Shown here piece after piece: positions 1 to 10,549 of a stretch of DNA of 64,000 nt. Position numbers and translations under genes: made by a program. Within the stretch, counting starts at the first letter, position 1, and the number at the start of each line of letters is the position of its first letter. Source of the stretch: Chondrus crispus (taxonomy: Eukaryota; Rhodophyta; Florideophyceae; Gigartinales; Gigartinaceae); the NCBI RefSeq assembly GCF_000350225.1, contig NW_005179121.1, positions 1-64,000 of the forward strand, written 5' to 3'. The notes under the pieces were generated by a model, which saw nothing but the letters and a program-made list of their open reading frames with translations, did no database searches and had not been told where the DNA came from.

Positions 1-164
1 AATGGTGTATTGACGTACCATTTTATATTGTCCTTCAGAACAGCAGATGCAGAAAAAGGTGGTTCAGTTTCTAGAGACTCCAACGACCTGCAGCATCCTG
101 CGGCTAGAAGGTCTGAGATGGAATGCTCTCTCATATTTTTCGAGATCGGATTGTTCATTGTCGC
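1..164. other. Left flank of the retrotransposon cluster
   Basis: Unique-looking sequence of moderate GC before the first LTR. I see no reading frame, RNA gene or repeat that I can name. Its last five bases (GTCGC) do not match the five bases after the 3' LTR of element A (CATAC), so no target duplication for A is visible here. Confidence 0.5.
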
Positions 165-224
165 TGTAGCATAACCCCCCCTGGGGCTTTATTTTGGATT
201 AGATCAACTCAGAATCGGATCAGT

Positions 225-251
225 TACTGTAGGGCTCGATGCCCTACAGTA
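225..251 (+). promoter_or_regulatory. U3 dyad hairpin 1
   Basis: Perfect inverted repeat: arms TACTGTAGGGC and GCCCTACAGTA around a TCGAT loop. The related position in the other LTRs of the family keeps the dyad with other arm bases (TACTGTAGAGC in element C), so the symmetry is kept while the sequence changes. A regulatory or structural role is inferred. Confidence 0.5.
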
Positions 252-328
252 CCACCACGTGTACCCCCAAGTACAGGGGTGCACGTGTACACGTGTATAC
301 GCGGAACCGAAGAGCGTGCACACACGTG

Positions 329-355
329 TACTGTCAGCCTCGATGGCTGACAGTA
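329..355 (+). promoter_or_regulatory. U3 dyad hairpin 2
   Basis: Perfect inverted repeat: arms TACTGTCAGCC and GGCTGACAGTA around the same TCGAT loop as the first dyad, with the same 11-5-11 geometry. It lies just after a run of ACACGTGT palindromes. Possible transcription-factor site or RNA hairpin; the function is inferred. Confidence 0.5.
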
Positions 356-432
356 TTACAGTGTTGACCGACCGCTACAGTACGTCGCTACAGTACATCG
401 GTATTGTACTATTATGATAGGTTATTATGTAC

Positions 433-441
433 ATTAAATAT
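433..441 (+). promoter_or_regulatory. TATA-like box in LTR
   Basis: ATTAAATAT is kept at the same place in the family LTRs: 27896-27904 on the + strand, and the reverse form near 10940 and 38785 in the minus-strand copies. It separates the dyad-rich upstream half from the GC-rich downstream half, as expected for a U3 promoter. No start site can be read from the sequence. Confidence 0.45.
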
Positions 442-833
442 GGAGCGGACCGGCGGCGGGGAAGGGCGACAAGGACGGACTTGTCGACGACCGACCGCGG
501 AGGCCCGACTCCCCGCTTATTGTAACCGCGCGCTTTCGCCTTCGCGCGCGTTAGACGACACCGAGCGCGGGTAGAGGACGCGCGACGCACGCCCGCGAGC
601 TGGATCCACCTCCGCCCGTCGCTACTGGATCGTTACCCAGTACCGCACCGGGGCGTCGAGGCGTCGATCCGCTCGCGCGTGCGCGCGTCCTCCCCGATCC
701 CGCTCTACCACGCTACCCGCGCCCGTGCTCCGGTTCCGTAGCGGGTGTCCGTCTTCCCTTGTCTTCTCCCGCTCGAGGGACTCCGCAAGAACTGAGTATA
801 CACCCCTCTCCGTTGGGGGTGTTTATACTACAG

Positions 834-851
834 TGGTCTCCCGACCTAGAA
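834..851 (+). other. Primer binding site of element A
   Basis: TGGTCTCCCGACCTAGAA begins one base after the LTR. Read as the complement of a tRNA 3' end, it gives CCA, a discriminator A, a 7-base acceptor strand and a C at position 61 as expected, so a full tRNA 3' end is the likely primer. Which tRNA is not identified. The same 18 bases recur at 10531-10548 and 38377-38394, and with one change at 16289-16306. Confidence 0.75.
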
Positions 852-912
852 GACCCTGGAGTCCGATCTCCGAGAAGACTTCCGCTTCCCTCCGCGAACC
901 GATCGCGTCGAG

Positions 913-2231
913 ATGAGCGAAGAGCTCCAGCCCTCGATCCGCTCCGAAGCCGCGGATCTGAGTCCGGCCGCTGTGCAGTCCCCATCCGCCCCGTCGGGCG
1001 ACGGCAACGCAGGTCCTCGTGACCGCGAACCGTCGCTCGGATCCTCCGAGGAAAGAGCGGCGGCGATGTTCGAACGCATAGCCGAATACATCGAGGAAGT
1101 CCGTACTTCCCTTCGGATCGATGTATCGGACCATGTATACACTCGATGTATGGCCGAACTCCGCTCCCTTCGTGAAGGGAGGTTCGATAAAGTGACGCAG
1201 CCCTTAGAGAATCTCCGAGCACTGATCGACGAGTTACACTCGCGGATAGTGCTCGTCGAAGACTGCCGTTTCGCCTCGCCCGGACCGTCCGGGCAAGGTC
1301 GCCCTGAGAGGTCGACCTCGGTGAGACGACCCGAGGACCGAACCTCTCCGTCCGCAGAGCAATTGGGTGCTTTCGCGCACCTCTTGGCTGAGCTCAACGC
1401 CACTCGTCGGCGTGCTCGTGACATGGAACGTACCATGGCCGAAAGGCTACCCGGTGCCCCCTCGAGAGGGCCCGGTGGTACCGTACCTCCGAGCGCCGCC
1501 GCCCCCGAAGGTTGGCGTCCGACTGGTGCCGCTACCAGTCGGACTGCAGAAGAAAGCCGTCCTCCGATAGACGTGAACTTCGCGTCTGAGACCCAAGCCT
1601 TGCCGCCTATCGCCGGAAGTAGGCGGCAAGTGGACCGCGTATCGTACGCGGACGAACAGGACCGTGGAGGAGCCGCCCGCGGATCCGGAGAACCGATGTT
1701 CTCCGTCGATCCCCGCTGGGGCGGCTACCCGCCGGCGAGTTTCGCCGAGCATCCAGGTCCGTTAGTCGTCCGTACGCTACCGGTTATCTCCTTCGGCACG
1801 CTGGGTCCCGCGGATCCCGGGCTCGAGCCGATACATACGATGATCCAAGAGTTCAGCACCGTTGCTGACTATCGTATGTACCGCTTGGATAACACCTCGA
1901 GGCTCGTTACCTCGGGTGACGCGGGACGGATCGCGAAGTACGTCCAACACTGTCGTGGGATCCGTCCCACGATGCGCAGCTTCGACGGTACCGACCCGAT
2001 CCAGCTGCTGCCGTTCTTGAAGGATATCCGAATCACCTTCAACTCGCAACACCTGACCGAAGGTGTTGTGGTACGAGTCCTCGCGCACTTCCTCGAGCGC
2101 GACGCGGAGCGCCTGTATACGAGTTATACGATGCGTGGCCTCCGCGCCGGCCAGCTCCACGACGACGTGAGCTGGCCGGGGCTCGTGAATCAATTCTTAA
2201 AACGCTACCTCACGGGCGACGTGTTAGGTTA
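913..2231 (+). pseudogene. gag: Element A gag, N-terminal part (split by element B)
   Basis: ATG at 913 starts MSEELQPSIR and the frame runs 439 codons to GDVLG, where element B is inserted. The continuation is at 17367. The intact join is proved by the element D homologue, which reads VLGEAYDAV without interruption. The protein is a gypsy gag: a charged, Ser/Pro-rich N-terminus with a short helical segment, then a capsid-like region around the motif DPIQLLPFLKDI and RVLAHFLERDAERLY. The last five bases (2227-2231, GGTTA) are one copy of the target duplication of B. Capsid formation is the expected family role; this copy cannot make it. Confidence 0.85.
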
Positions 2232-2575
2232 TGTAGTGCAATGCGCCTGTCGGGCAGAGACCGCGGTCCGATGGTCCAGCAAAAACAACAACAGCAACAA
2301 AAAGAAGAACTGCCGATGGCACAGCGCTACGGAGTGTCCGACTCTCCCTTCTCGGTTTAAACGAGCTTGCGACTCGTAGTAGCTCAGATCCCTGATAAGG
2401 GGGGGCACAGAGGAATAGCCCGGCCCGGGATCGGTGTGGTAGAGACTTGCGAAGAGATCTGCTCGACGAGTGTGGGGTGGGGCGGGACGTAGGTACCCCG
2501 GTTCCACTGGGTTGTAAGGCCAATGCTCGTTGAGCTTCTTCGACACCTTGTAACGCGACAAGGCCTTCGACGGGG
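2232..2575 (-). repeat. Element B 3' LTR, outer part
   Basis: Matches 16311-16655 of the 5' LTR with about 11 differences. It stops at CGGGG (2571-2575), where element C is inserted, and continues at 11183. Short open frames here are chance. Confidence 0.85.
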
Positions 2576-3203
2576 TGTAGTATAAACACCCCCAACGGAG
2601 GGGGGTGTATACTCAGTTCGTGCGGAGACCTCGATCGGCGGGAAGACGGGAAGCAACCCCAGCTAAGGGAACCGGGCGAGCCCGGGGTAGCAGTGGTAGA
2701 GCGGGTAACGGTCGGGGACGCGCGCACGCGCGGGCCGATCTACGCCTCGACGCCCCGGCGCAGCGCTGGGTGACGTACCAGCGCTGACGGGCGGAGGCGG
2801 ATCGAGGCTCGCTCGCGTGTTCGCGCGTCCCCTGCCCGCTCGGTTCCTAACTAGATACGGGCTAGTGGGAACCCGTTCTAGAATAGGCGGGGCGAGCTTG
2901 ACCAAAGGCGTAGGTTCTGGACAAGCTCGTGCTTGTCCTCCCCCCACCGCCGTCGCTCGCTCACGTATTTAATGTACAAGTTAATCCTATCATACTACAG
3001 TACAGTACGGACTGTACTGTAGTGCTACTGTAGTCAGCGCGGGTCGGCCCGTGCTGACTGTACACGTGTGTTACACGTATTAGCACACGTGTGCGTGCGC
3101 GCCCCGTACACGTGTGGGCGCGTGCTGAGGTACTGTAGAGCTCGGGCTCTACAGTAGCCGATCTGATGTATATCTAATTCCGGTAAGGGAGGGTTATACT
3201 ACA
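2576..3203 (-). repeat. 3' LTR of element C
   Basis: On the + strand it runs TGTAGTATAA to TTATACTACA and is almost identical to 10550-11177. It contains the family dyads, for example TACTGTAGAGC and its complement around TCGG near 3134. Confidence 0.9.
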
Positions 3204-3238
3204 CCGGCCCCCCCTTAAGTGTGGACGTCCGCGTCCAT
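3204..3238 (-). other. Purine tract plus hairpin before the 3' LTR of C
   Basis: Read on the minus strand, a hairpin (arms ATGGACG and CGTCCAC, one mismatch, loop CGGA) is followed by CTTAAGGGGGGGGCCGG and then the LTR. This is the plus-strand primer tract of a gypsy element. A second copy of the same hairpin-tract pair lies at 7985-8021. Confidence 0.75.
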
Positions 3239-5102
3239 ATGTGCTGGTAGAACCGGGCGTGTGGTCTCTCTCCTAGTCCGCCATTTCTAACATCTTCCCC
3301 ATGGCGTGTCGTTTCTCTCGCGTTCCCTCTGGGCGTGCTCGTGCATCTCAACCTGATGCCAGTATCACCTCAAGCGTCCGACGGCGACCTGCTTTTGGGG
3401 CGCTTTCCGGAAGTCCCCCCCTCAATCGTCGTGTCCGGGCCCCTTCTTTCCGTGTGCTGTAGTCTGCCTTGTCCTTTCCGTCGGGCGTGCTCACCCTCTC
3501 GGTGCCTCTTTTCCGTAGCGCCAATGTTGACGTGCGTCGTCGGCACGAGGACGTGCAGCGCGAGCAGGTTGTAGATCGTAGAAACCGTCTCCCCGCCCCA
3601 GTGGGTCCTGCAATACCCCGACTAGCAGCTGTTGGTCCGGCGGAAGTGGCCGTGTACGCCATGTTACCCCACGCGAACGGAGCGTGGTACAGCGCGGGGC
3701 GGACCGCGCGGAGCGAGCGCGAGTGCGCGAGGCGACGGCGAAGTGAAAACAGACGAGACGCGCTGCCGTGGTCGCCGTCGAGCGTGTCCCAGAGGCACGG
3801 CCCACTCCCTGACATCGCAACCTGCAGCGGCTTGCCGGGCCTCGCGCACGCGTGCGGGAGGGTTGTGTGCGGTCTCTCCGTCCTTTTTTATAACCTCTTG
3901 TAACGCCGTGTGCCTCGTCGTCTAGCATACGCCTGGTCAATCGCCTTCGTGGGCCTCCGTCGCGCAGGACCAGCCGTAATATGGTTCTGCTGCGACCCTC
4001 GATCCGCCCGTTGTCCGCGCGCCGCGTCGTGCTTTCCGTGCGACTTCTCCTCTCCTCTTCGACATCACCCCCGTGCGATTATGGGGTACCAATTTTAAAA
4101 GCATCCGTCCCCTTTGTGCTCTACCTGTGCCGGCGCGTAGAGAAATGTCCTCATAACTTCGTCTCCGTACGGTGCGGCAGTCGGTGAACCGCCCTGTACA
4201 GACGACGTGGGCGGCTGGGGGCCTGACCATGCGCAGGGCCAGGGTCCCCGCGCGCGCCAGCGGGGCCGAGATGGCGAGCCGGCGGTGCAGGGCGCGAAGA
4301 CGCGCAGCGATGAGATGATGAGCTCGCGTAAAGGCGAATATTGGTGCTGAGGAGGTCGGGACGTGCGCGTTGTCTGGGGCGCAGCAGCACGCTGACGCGC
4401 GCGCGCGAAGGCGAGCGGCGCCGCCCGTGGCGCAATCGGCGTGCACGGCGTTGTCCGGCGACGCGCATGGGTGTCACGGTAGCGGCGCAGCCGCGACGAG
4501 ATGATGGGCGCACTCGCGAAGGCAAACAGAGCGGGTGCAGCGCGGACGCGGCGGAGAGAAGGTGACAGGCGGCGGGCGGTTGTGCGCGCACCGTTCGGGA
4601 TCACTGTGATATCGTGGCCACAGTTCGTACAGTGCCCGTGGGCGCGCGTGCGCGTGCGCGAGCAGGCTCAGCCCTGAGCCCTTGATCAAATTACCCCAAA
4701 AAATTGCAAAAATGTTTCCCGCGAAAATATTTTCTGCAAAATTTCCCAGCACAGTCCGTGAGGGTGTGCATTGTCATGCGCCTCGATCGGTCCTCGTACT
4801 TGCTCGTATTTTCCCCATTTTTCGTCGACGGCAGGCCTACACCCAACCCGTCGTTGTGTCGTCCACTGTTGATTGCCCGGCGGGCTCGGTACGACGAGCG
4901 CCCGATGACCCGCAATCCTCTTCGCGAGGTAACTCGAGCAAATTCGCTCGCCCATTTTTTTCTGAAGAGCTTCCCCTGCGAAACACCTCACGGTTTTCCA
5001 TCCCCGCTCTTCTCATAACCTCGTGCTTCGCCTAGCTCGTACTGGAAAGAGCCGAAGTCACGTTGTCGGCCGGTAGCGCTCCAGACGCCCCCGGCTCCTG
5101 CT
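3239..5102. other. Element C accessory module, LTR-proximal part
   Basis: GC-rich, with overlapping short frames on both strands and no domain I recognise. By position it should hold the N-terminal part of the antisense frame seen in A, but I could not align it. An AT-rich patch at 4683-4750, with a CGCGAAAATATTTTC core, resembles one at 24250-24315 in element A. Confidence 0.4.
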
Positions 5103-5336
5103 GCTATCCGCGATCCGTATGCCGAGTACGGGCCTGACCCTTGCCTGTCCCGAAACTGGTCGTTCGGTGAGGGTGTCCCTCGTACGGGCGAGGCCGCTCT
5201 TCGTCTCGCCATGCCGAGTCTGGTGGAGATGGACGCCGAACCTCCGCGGCATCCAGGGTACTGTCCTCCGAACAATTACGGGCCAAGGGCCCGTATGCCC
5301 TCCGACGACCCTAGTCGTTAGTCCGCGCGGTCTGAT
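5103..5336 (+). pseudogene. Antisense ORF of element C, C-terminal end
   Basis: This frame reads opposite to the gag-pol of the element and ends at TAG 5334-5336. It encodes AIRDPYAEYG, then LAMPSLVE, EPPRHPGYCPP and MPSDDPSR at the end. The antisense frame of element A ends with DPYA, PAMPPLVE, DPPR, PGYCPP and MPSD in the same order, and the DNA is also alignable. A stop at 5016 closes the frame upstream, so only the C-terminal segment is readable. Function unknown; the Pro/Gly-rich tail may mediate protein binding (inference). Confidence 0.6.
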
Positions 5337-5589
5337 CGTCAACCGCGCGGGTTCCCCCACTTGCCCTCGTCGGCGAGGAGGAGGGGACTTGGTGCCGTAC
5401 CACAGTAAAACTGTTTCCATGGTTACGTGTTCTTTGCGTCGGTCTTCTTCTTCTAATTCCCCTTCGCGCCCTCGTTTCTTAGTACCCCCACCCTTTCTCT
5501 CTCCCGACGCGGAGGGGGAAGCGGCGACAAACGATCGGGCGCCCCTTCCCGTTCGGTTGCGGGGGCGCAGCGTTCGGGGTTCGCCTTAT

Positions 5590-6870
5590 GCCTAGCGCCC
5601 CTCGCCATCCGTTGGCGAGGGCGCGACTCCTGGCGAACGTTCTTATCCTATGCGCGACCTCGTCGTCGGTAGGGAGGCAAAGGAAACGTGCGGCGCTCGT
5701 CTCCATTCTTCGCGCCCCTCGCCATTCGGGGCGAGGGCTCAGCGCGCTGTATTCGTCTTATCCGCCCGGTGCTCCTCGCCATGCAGGATCGAGGGCGCCG
5801 GGCGCGCGACGATCGCATTTCTTCACGTCCCGCCCCTTCGTCGTCCGGGAGCGGGGCACATCAAACGCCTTTGCCTCGCGCGTCCCTCGCCATCGGGGCG
5901 AGGGCGCGGCGCGAGCGGCACTCGTGTTCTTGTCCACCCGCACCCCTCGTCCTCCGTTGCGACGGCGCGGGCGCTCGACGAAAGTCCTTTTCTTCGCGCT
6001 CCTCGCCACCGGTGGCGAGGACGCGGCTCGAGTGCGCCATTTGTCTCCTTGTCGGCGCGCCCCTCGCCATCAGGGCGAGGGGACGGACGCGTGGACGTAC
6101 GTATTCTTCTGCACGCGCCCAACGTCTTCCTTTCTTCGCGCGACGAACGTCCTGATACTTCGCGTCCCTCGCCATCCGGGCGAGGGCGCGGCGCGAGCGG
6201 CATTCGTGTTCTTGGACGCGCGCGCCCCTTGCCATCGGGGCGAGGGGGTGGACCCGTGGACATACGTCCTCTTCTTCGCGGCGCCGTTCGTCTTTTGGTC
6301 CGTGCGCTCCCCTCGCCATCGGTGGCGAGGGCGCCGCGCGCGCGACGTCCTTCCTCTTCCTCGTTCTCGTCCCTCGCCACCGGTGGCGAGGGCAAAACGC
6401 GAACGGCATTCGTCTTCTTGTCTTCGTGCTCCTCGCCATCGGGGGCGAGGGTGCGACCGTGCGCGACATTTGTCTTCTTGTCTGCGCGCCCCCTCGCCAT
6501 CGGGGCGAGGGCGCGGCCGCGCGGCATTCGCCTTCTTCTTCGCTCGCGCCTTCCGCCATCGGTTGCGGGGGCGCAAGCGCACGGCGAACGTCTTCTTGTT
6601 CGCGCCCCTCGCCATCGGGGCGAGGGGACGGACACTCGACGACCGTTCCTTTCTTGTTCGCGCGTCCCTCGTCATCCGTGGCGAGGGCGCAGCGTGCAGA
6701 CTTCGTCTTATCCTTCGGGCGCCCCTCGCCATTCAGGGGCGAGGGCACAGCGCCTGAAGGCGGCTCTTGTCCTTGGCGTCCCTCGCCATTCGTGGCGGGG
6801 GCGCGGCGCGCAGCGCGCGTTCTCCTTCATTCCTCTCGCGTCCCTCGCCATTCTGAGCGAGGCCGCAGCC
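5590..6870. repeat. Palindromic hairpin minisatellite, about 60-bp period
   Basis: About 19 copies of a GC hairpin of the form CCCTCGCC-ATCGG-GGCGAGGG, near 5600, 5710, 5885, 6005, 6065, 6170, 6230, 6310, 6370, 6430, 6490, 6550, 6607, 6667, 6726, 6782, 6843 and a few decayed sites. From 6310 on, the spacing is 55-62 bases. The spacers are related to each other (CGTCTTCTTGT-like), so it is a diverged tandem repeat. The period is near a multiple of three, which leaves long open frames on both strands; I regard those as by-products, not genes. Confidence 0.8.
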
Positions 6871-7984
6871 TTCGCGGGTGCGGTGACGTTCCTCCATCAA
6901 AGGCGCTGTCGTTTCGTCCGACGCCAAAGTAGACGGTGGTGGTTGGTATCCCGCTCGTCGGGGCGTGTCGGTCGTGCGACACGCGCTCGGCGCCGTGCAC
7001 GTGCGATCCGTGCCACCCGTCTGCCCAGGGCAATGTCCACCACTCAACATTTTTGGTTTCGGGGTAGGGCGGCGATGTCGACGCCGTCGCTCTCCGGCGT
7101 CCGATCGCGTACGGTGTCGCCGGGAGAGCTGCGCGTCAGGAGCGCGGCGTCGTTGGCGCCTCCGAGGAGTGTGGTACAGTCCGTCTGGCGGGTCGGACCG
7201 GGGTTACGTTTGGCGGTCCCGCTTAGCATTGCGTGTTTCGCATGCCGACGTGCATACGTTTGCTCACGTGAGTTGCCCATTTGTTTTTCACGACTAATTT
7301 TCCGTTAATTTTCTCTTGCCCGTAGGGGCAGATTGACACCGAGCGAGCGGTGCACTGTGTGGGTTTGCCGCACTGTACGCCCAAGCATCCATAATTTTTC
7401 CATTTTCTTACACCTCGTCCACCGGTTCCGTCGTGACCGGGTCGGGGGTATGACAGTGTAATTTCTCCCTGCCCCAATGTTATGCGTATTAGCCGTTGGG
7501 AGGGTGGCTCGGTGTCGCCTCCGGGGCCCCTATCCTCGCGAGCCACAGTGACTCTCTTCCTTCGCGCCCACGAGTTGCAGCTCCTCTCGGCAAATTGCAA
7601 CGCCTTGTCTTGACTAACCCCTTCTGCGTTCCGGGGCTCGCGTGCCGTATGGAGGTGATCGCGTCGTTCGTCAGACGTCCCCTCGCCGCGGTTGACGGCC
7701 TTAACGGAACGTCCGGCGACCCTGTTTGGGGGGGGCGCGTCCGACCTTCCGGCTCCGAAAGGGGGTAATTGCCTTCCCCTCGAGCCGTCTGTCGTCCTCT
7801 TATCGTTGGTCATTACGAGGAACGTTCTTCGTACAGGCAGTCCGTACTGCCTTGTCGCTATGTCTCGAGTCCGTGGCGTTCGGAAGTCAAATACGGCTTG
7901 GCTTCCGAACGTACTGTTGGTCTCTAACCGCAAGGGACTACTTTAACCGCAACGGAGCGGTTGATTGTAGCCGAACGAGACGGT
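6871..7984. other. Element C accessory module, pol-proximal part
   Basis: A minus-strand frame at 7223-7933 (236 codons, rich in Arg, Gly and Thr) is open but shows no domain I recognise. A short stretch in it (around RSCNSWARR) is only loosely like a small frame at 23525-23758 in element A. I leave it as non-assigned. Confidence 0.3.
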
Positions 7985-8021
7985 TGAGGGCCCCCCTTAA
8001 GCGTGAACGACCGCGTTCACG
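7985..8021 (-). other. Internal hairpin plus purine tract at the end of pol, element C
   Basis: On the minus strand, the inverted repeat CGTGAACG-CGGT-CGTTCACG overlaps the last codons of pol and is followed by CTTAAGGGGGGCCCTC. It is a second copy of the hairpin and purine tract that precede the 3' LTR (3204-3238). Confidence 0.7.
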
Positions 8022-8287
8022 TCCAAGGTGAGGTCCCTGCCGGTGCGCCTTCGGAGGCGTTGGGCGTAACGAGACACCAACTCCTCCGGGACGTGAGTCC
8101 GTGTGGTCCAGGTGGGCGTGTCGTAATCCGCCCACTTGATGAGGAACTCCGTAGTTCCGTCCTCCATGGCCCGATGCCGGAGTAGTCGCTCGACAGCGTA
8201 CTGCGTGTCCTCGGTGACCTTGTCGGCAAGGTCCCCCGGGGTTGTTGTACTCGCCCGTGGCAAGTCCGTCGGCGGTGGCGCGTACAC
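7997..8287 (-). pseudogene. Element C integrase C-terminus with chromodomain-like segment
   Basis: The frame aligns with the C-terminal 97 residues of the element A integrase: VYAPPPTD, QYAVERLLRHR, EFLIKWADYD and SRYAQRLRRR. The YAVERLL...FLIKWADYD core is the chromodomain pattern of chromoviruses, thought to guide integration to chromatin. Everything from RT to the catalytic core is missing upstream, so this is a fragment. Confidence 0.75.
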
Positions 8288-8731
8288 GCAGCGGTCTGCG
8301 GAGACGCGTTCGGTGACACCATCACGACCGATCGTGATGGTTCGAGTGCCTTCCGTCGGCGGCGGGCACTTGGCCGGGGGTCGTCCGTACCGATCCCTGC
8401 CTTCTCGACGAGTGTCCTCTCTGCGGAACTAGGTAGGCTAGCTTCTGCCTCCCCGGCTAAATCGGTCAAGTCTGTGAGGTGTAGCGCATGTGAGATCCCC
8501 TCGGCGACACGGCGTTCGGAAGGATTTTCGGGGCGTGTTGCATCGGCACACGCCTGACGCTCTATCTTGTGCACGGGGCTTACGGAAGCCTCGGTGCCTT
8601 CACGGTCGGTCCGTGGCATCTGACCTACGGAGGTCAGGGTATCTTCTCTTACGGTAACACGCGCCGGGCTTACGGAATCCTGGGCGCCTTCGCGTTCTTT
8701 GCAGATGGTGGTCGCCACCAGACCCACGGGG
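8288..8731 (-). pseudogene. Element C protease-to-RT spacer remnant
   Basis: On the minus strand, the segment ERRVAEGISHALHLTDLTD matches the protease-RT spacer of A (RVAEGVAHALHLTDLTD at about 19853-19910). It is fused closely to gag on one side and to the integrase end on the other. This marks two large deletions, of the protease and of RT-integrase. Confidence 0.6.
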
Positions 8732-10473
8732 TTATCGGTGGGTTCTTGTGGGGCGTGCCTCCTCATCGGTGAGGTGGGGCACGCGAGGCGGAGCGCCGCC
8801 TCCATCTCGATGCGAGATGTCGAGCTCCGCAACCCGGTGGTCCGTACCACCGGGCGCCCTTGGAGTGTGGGCGTACGCGGTAGCGAAGCGTCTGGTCGAC
8901 CTTGATGACGATGGCGTGGGAGGTCGGCCTCCCACGGGCTTGTAGCCTCGCGTAATGAGGACAGGGTCGGCCTGCTCCTCATGTTCTCCTATGTGGAGGG
9001 ATGCCGCAGGCGAACTTGTCCCATGCGACCTCGGGGTTCGATTCTCCCTCGCTGCCAGTTTCGGATCCGGCAGCGGCAAACCGCGCCGAGCGCGGCACGT
9101 TGTGAGTCCCGCCATCGCGATACGGCTGATCGTTGGAACGTCTGTCTTCTGTTGTCCGGGCAATCATTGGACCGTCTCAGCCACTGCGGCCCGGGTCGCA
9201 GGGGCTAGTCCGCTTAAGAATTCGTGTAGCGTACGGACGTCTACCGGACCGGTGTGCGCGGTGAGATCCATCGGCTGATAGCCGCCGCAGCCGGGATCGA
9301 AAGAGAGAATCGGTTGTCCTGATCCGCGGGCGGTATCTCCGCGTCTTTTGTCGTCCACGTACGGTACGCGTGTCATCTATCGCATGTCTCCGGCGACATG
9401 CGGTAGGGCTTGGGTCTCGGACGCGAAATTCGCGTCCGTCTTGGGGCTGCGCTGCCCAGTGACCCGACTGGTGTCGGCACCAGTCGGGCTCCCTTCTTGC
9501 GCATCGGACGCGTTCGGAGGTACAGTGGCACCGGGCCCTCTCAGGGGGGCTCCGGGCGACCTTTCGGCCGATGCCTGTTCCATCTTACGAACGCGCCTGA
9601 CGGGGTGATGGGTAGTGTACGTACGTCTTCCGGACCGGGGTGCGCGGTGTAATCCACCGGCGGGTAGCCGCCCCGGCGAGGATCGACGGAGAACATGGGT
9701 TCTTCGGATCCGCGAGCGGCTCCTTGACGGTCCTGGTCGTGCCCGTACGGTACCTGTCGCAAACGCCGCATGCTTCTGGGGGCATGCGACAGAGCTTGAG
9801 TCTCGGACGCGAAGTTCGCGTCCGCCGTTGGTTTGATATCCTCCGCGCTCCGACTGGTGACGGCACCAGTCGGAGGCCACTCCTGCGCATCGGACGCGCC
9901 CGGAGGAACAGTGGCACCGGGCCCTCTCGGGGGGGGGGTCTCCGGGCGACCTTACGGCCGAGTCCTGTCCTATCTTACGAACGCGCCTGACGCGTCGAGT
10001 TGAGTTCTGCAGCCGTATGCGCGAACGCTCCCATCTGTTCGGCAGATGGGGAAGGCTGCGTGTCCCGTCGTACCCCGGAGTTCGTACTCGCGGGTCGACC
10101 TGCAACGTCCGCCTTACGGGTCTCGATGCGCGCGTCCTCGACCAACACAAGACCGAGTGCAACTGGTCGGCGAGCGCGCGCAGGCTCTCCCAGGACTGAG
10201 TCACGCGCTCAACTTTCCTTCGTGGAGGGAGCGCGACTCGTCAGGACAGCGGGCGTAGACCTGGCCGGTCACGTCGACACGAATGGATGTCCGGACATCC
10301 TCGATATACTCCGCGATGCGTTCGTACAGCGCGCAAGCGCGTCCTTCTGAGTAGTCCGGCGACGGTTCGCGATCCCGAGGACCTGCGGCGCCGTCGTCGG
10401 ATCAGATGCGTAGCGCGGACGCCTGCATATCGGTCGGTGCGGAGTGGACCGAGGGTTCGGACCCTTCGCTCAT
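8732..10473 (-). pseudogene. gag: Element C gag, frameshifted and partly duplicated
   Basis: ATG at 10473 (MSEGSEPSV) matches the gag start of A and D, but the frame stops after 23 codons and later pieces lie in different frames. Recognisable parts are GSEEPMFSVDPRRGGYPP near 9700, GSGQPILSFDPGCGGYQP near 9300 and RARRGLPLPDPK with LHIGEHEEQADPVLITRG near 9000. A block of about 390 bases is tandemly duplicated (9230-9603 and 9619-9993). The capsid core between VRTL and LAPATRAAV is deleted. Confidence 0.75.
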
Positions 10474-10530
10474 CTCGACGCATACGGACGCGGAGGAAAT
10501 CGGCCGTCATCTCGGAACGATCGTAGAGTC

Positions 10531-10548
10531 TTCTAGGTCGGGAGACCA
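10531..10548 (-). other. Primer binding site of element C
   Basis: Minus strand TGGTCTCCCGACCTAGAA, one base from the 5' LTR and identical to the site of element A. Confidence 0.75.
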
Positions 10549-10549
10549 C

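Larger units (their letters stand above)
165..832 (+). repeat. 5' LTR of element A
   Basis: Starts TGTAGCATAA and ends TTATACTACA, imperfect inverted ends of the usual TG...CA kind. A primer site follows one base later. The left half carries CACGTG-type palindromes and two 27-base hairpins, and a TATA-like box lies near 433. Its partner is 27626-28295. Confidence 0.9.

Noticed and set aside
5590-6870. CRISPR-like array of palindromic repeats with about 33-base spacers
   Set aside because: The spacers are related to each other, the repeats diverge and the array lies inside a eukaryotic LTR element; it is a minisatellite.
5588-7308. Long open frames on both strands (389, 552 and about 295 codons)
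   Set aside because: They arise from the GC-rich tandem repeat with a period near a multiple of three; composition is repetitive and no domain is present.
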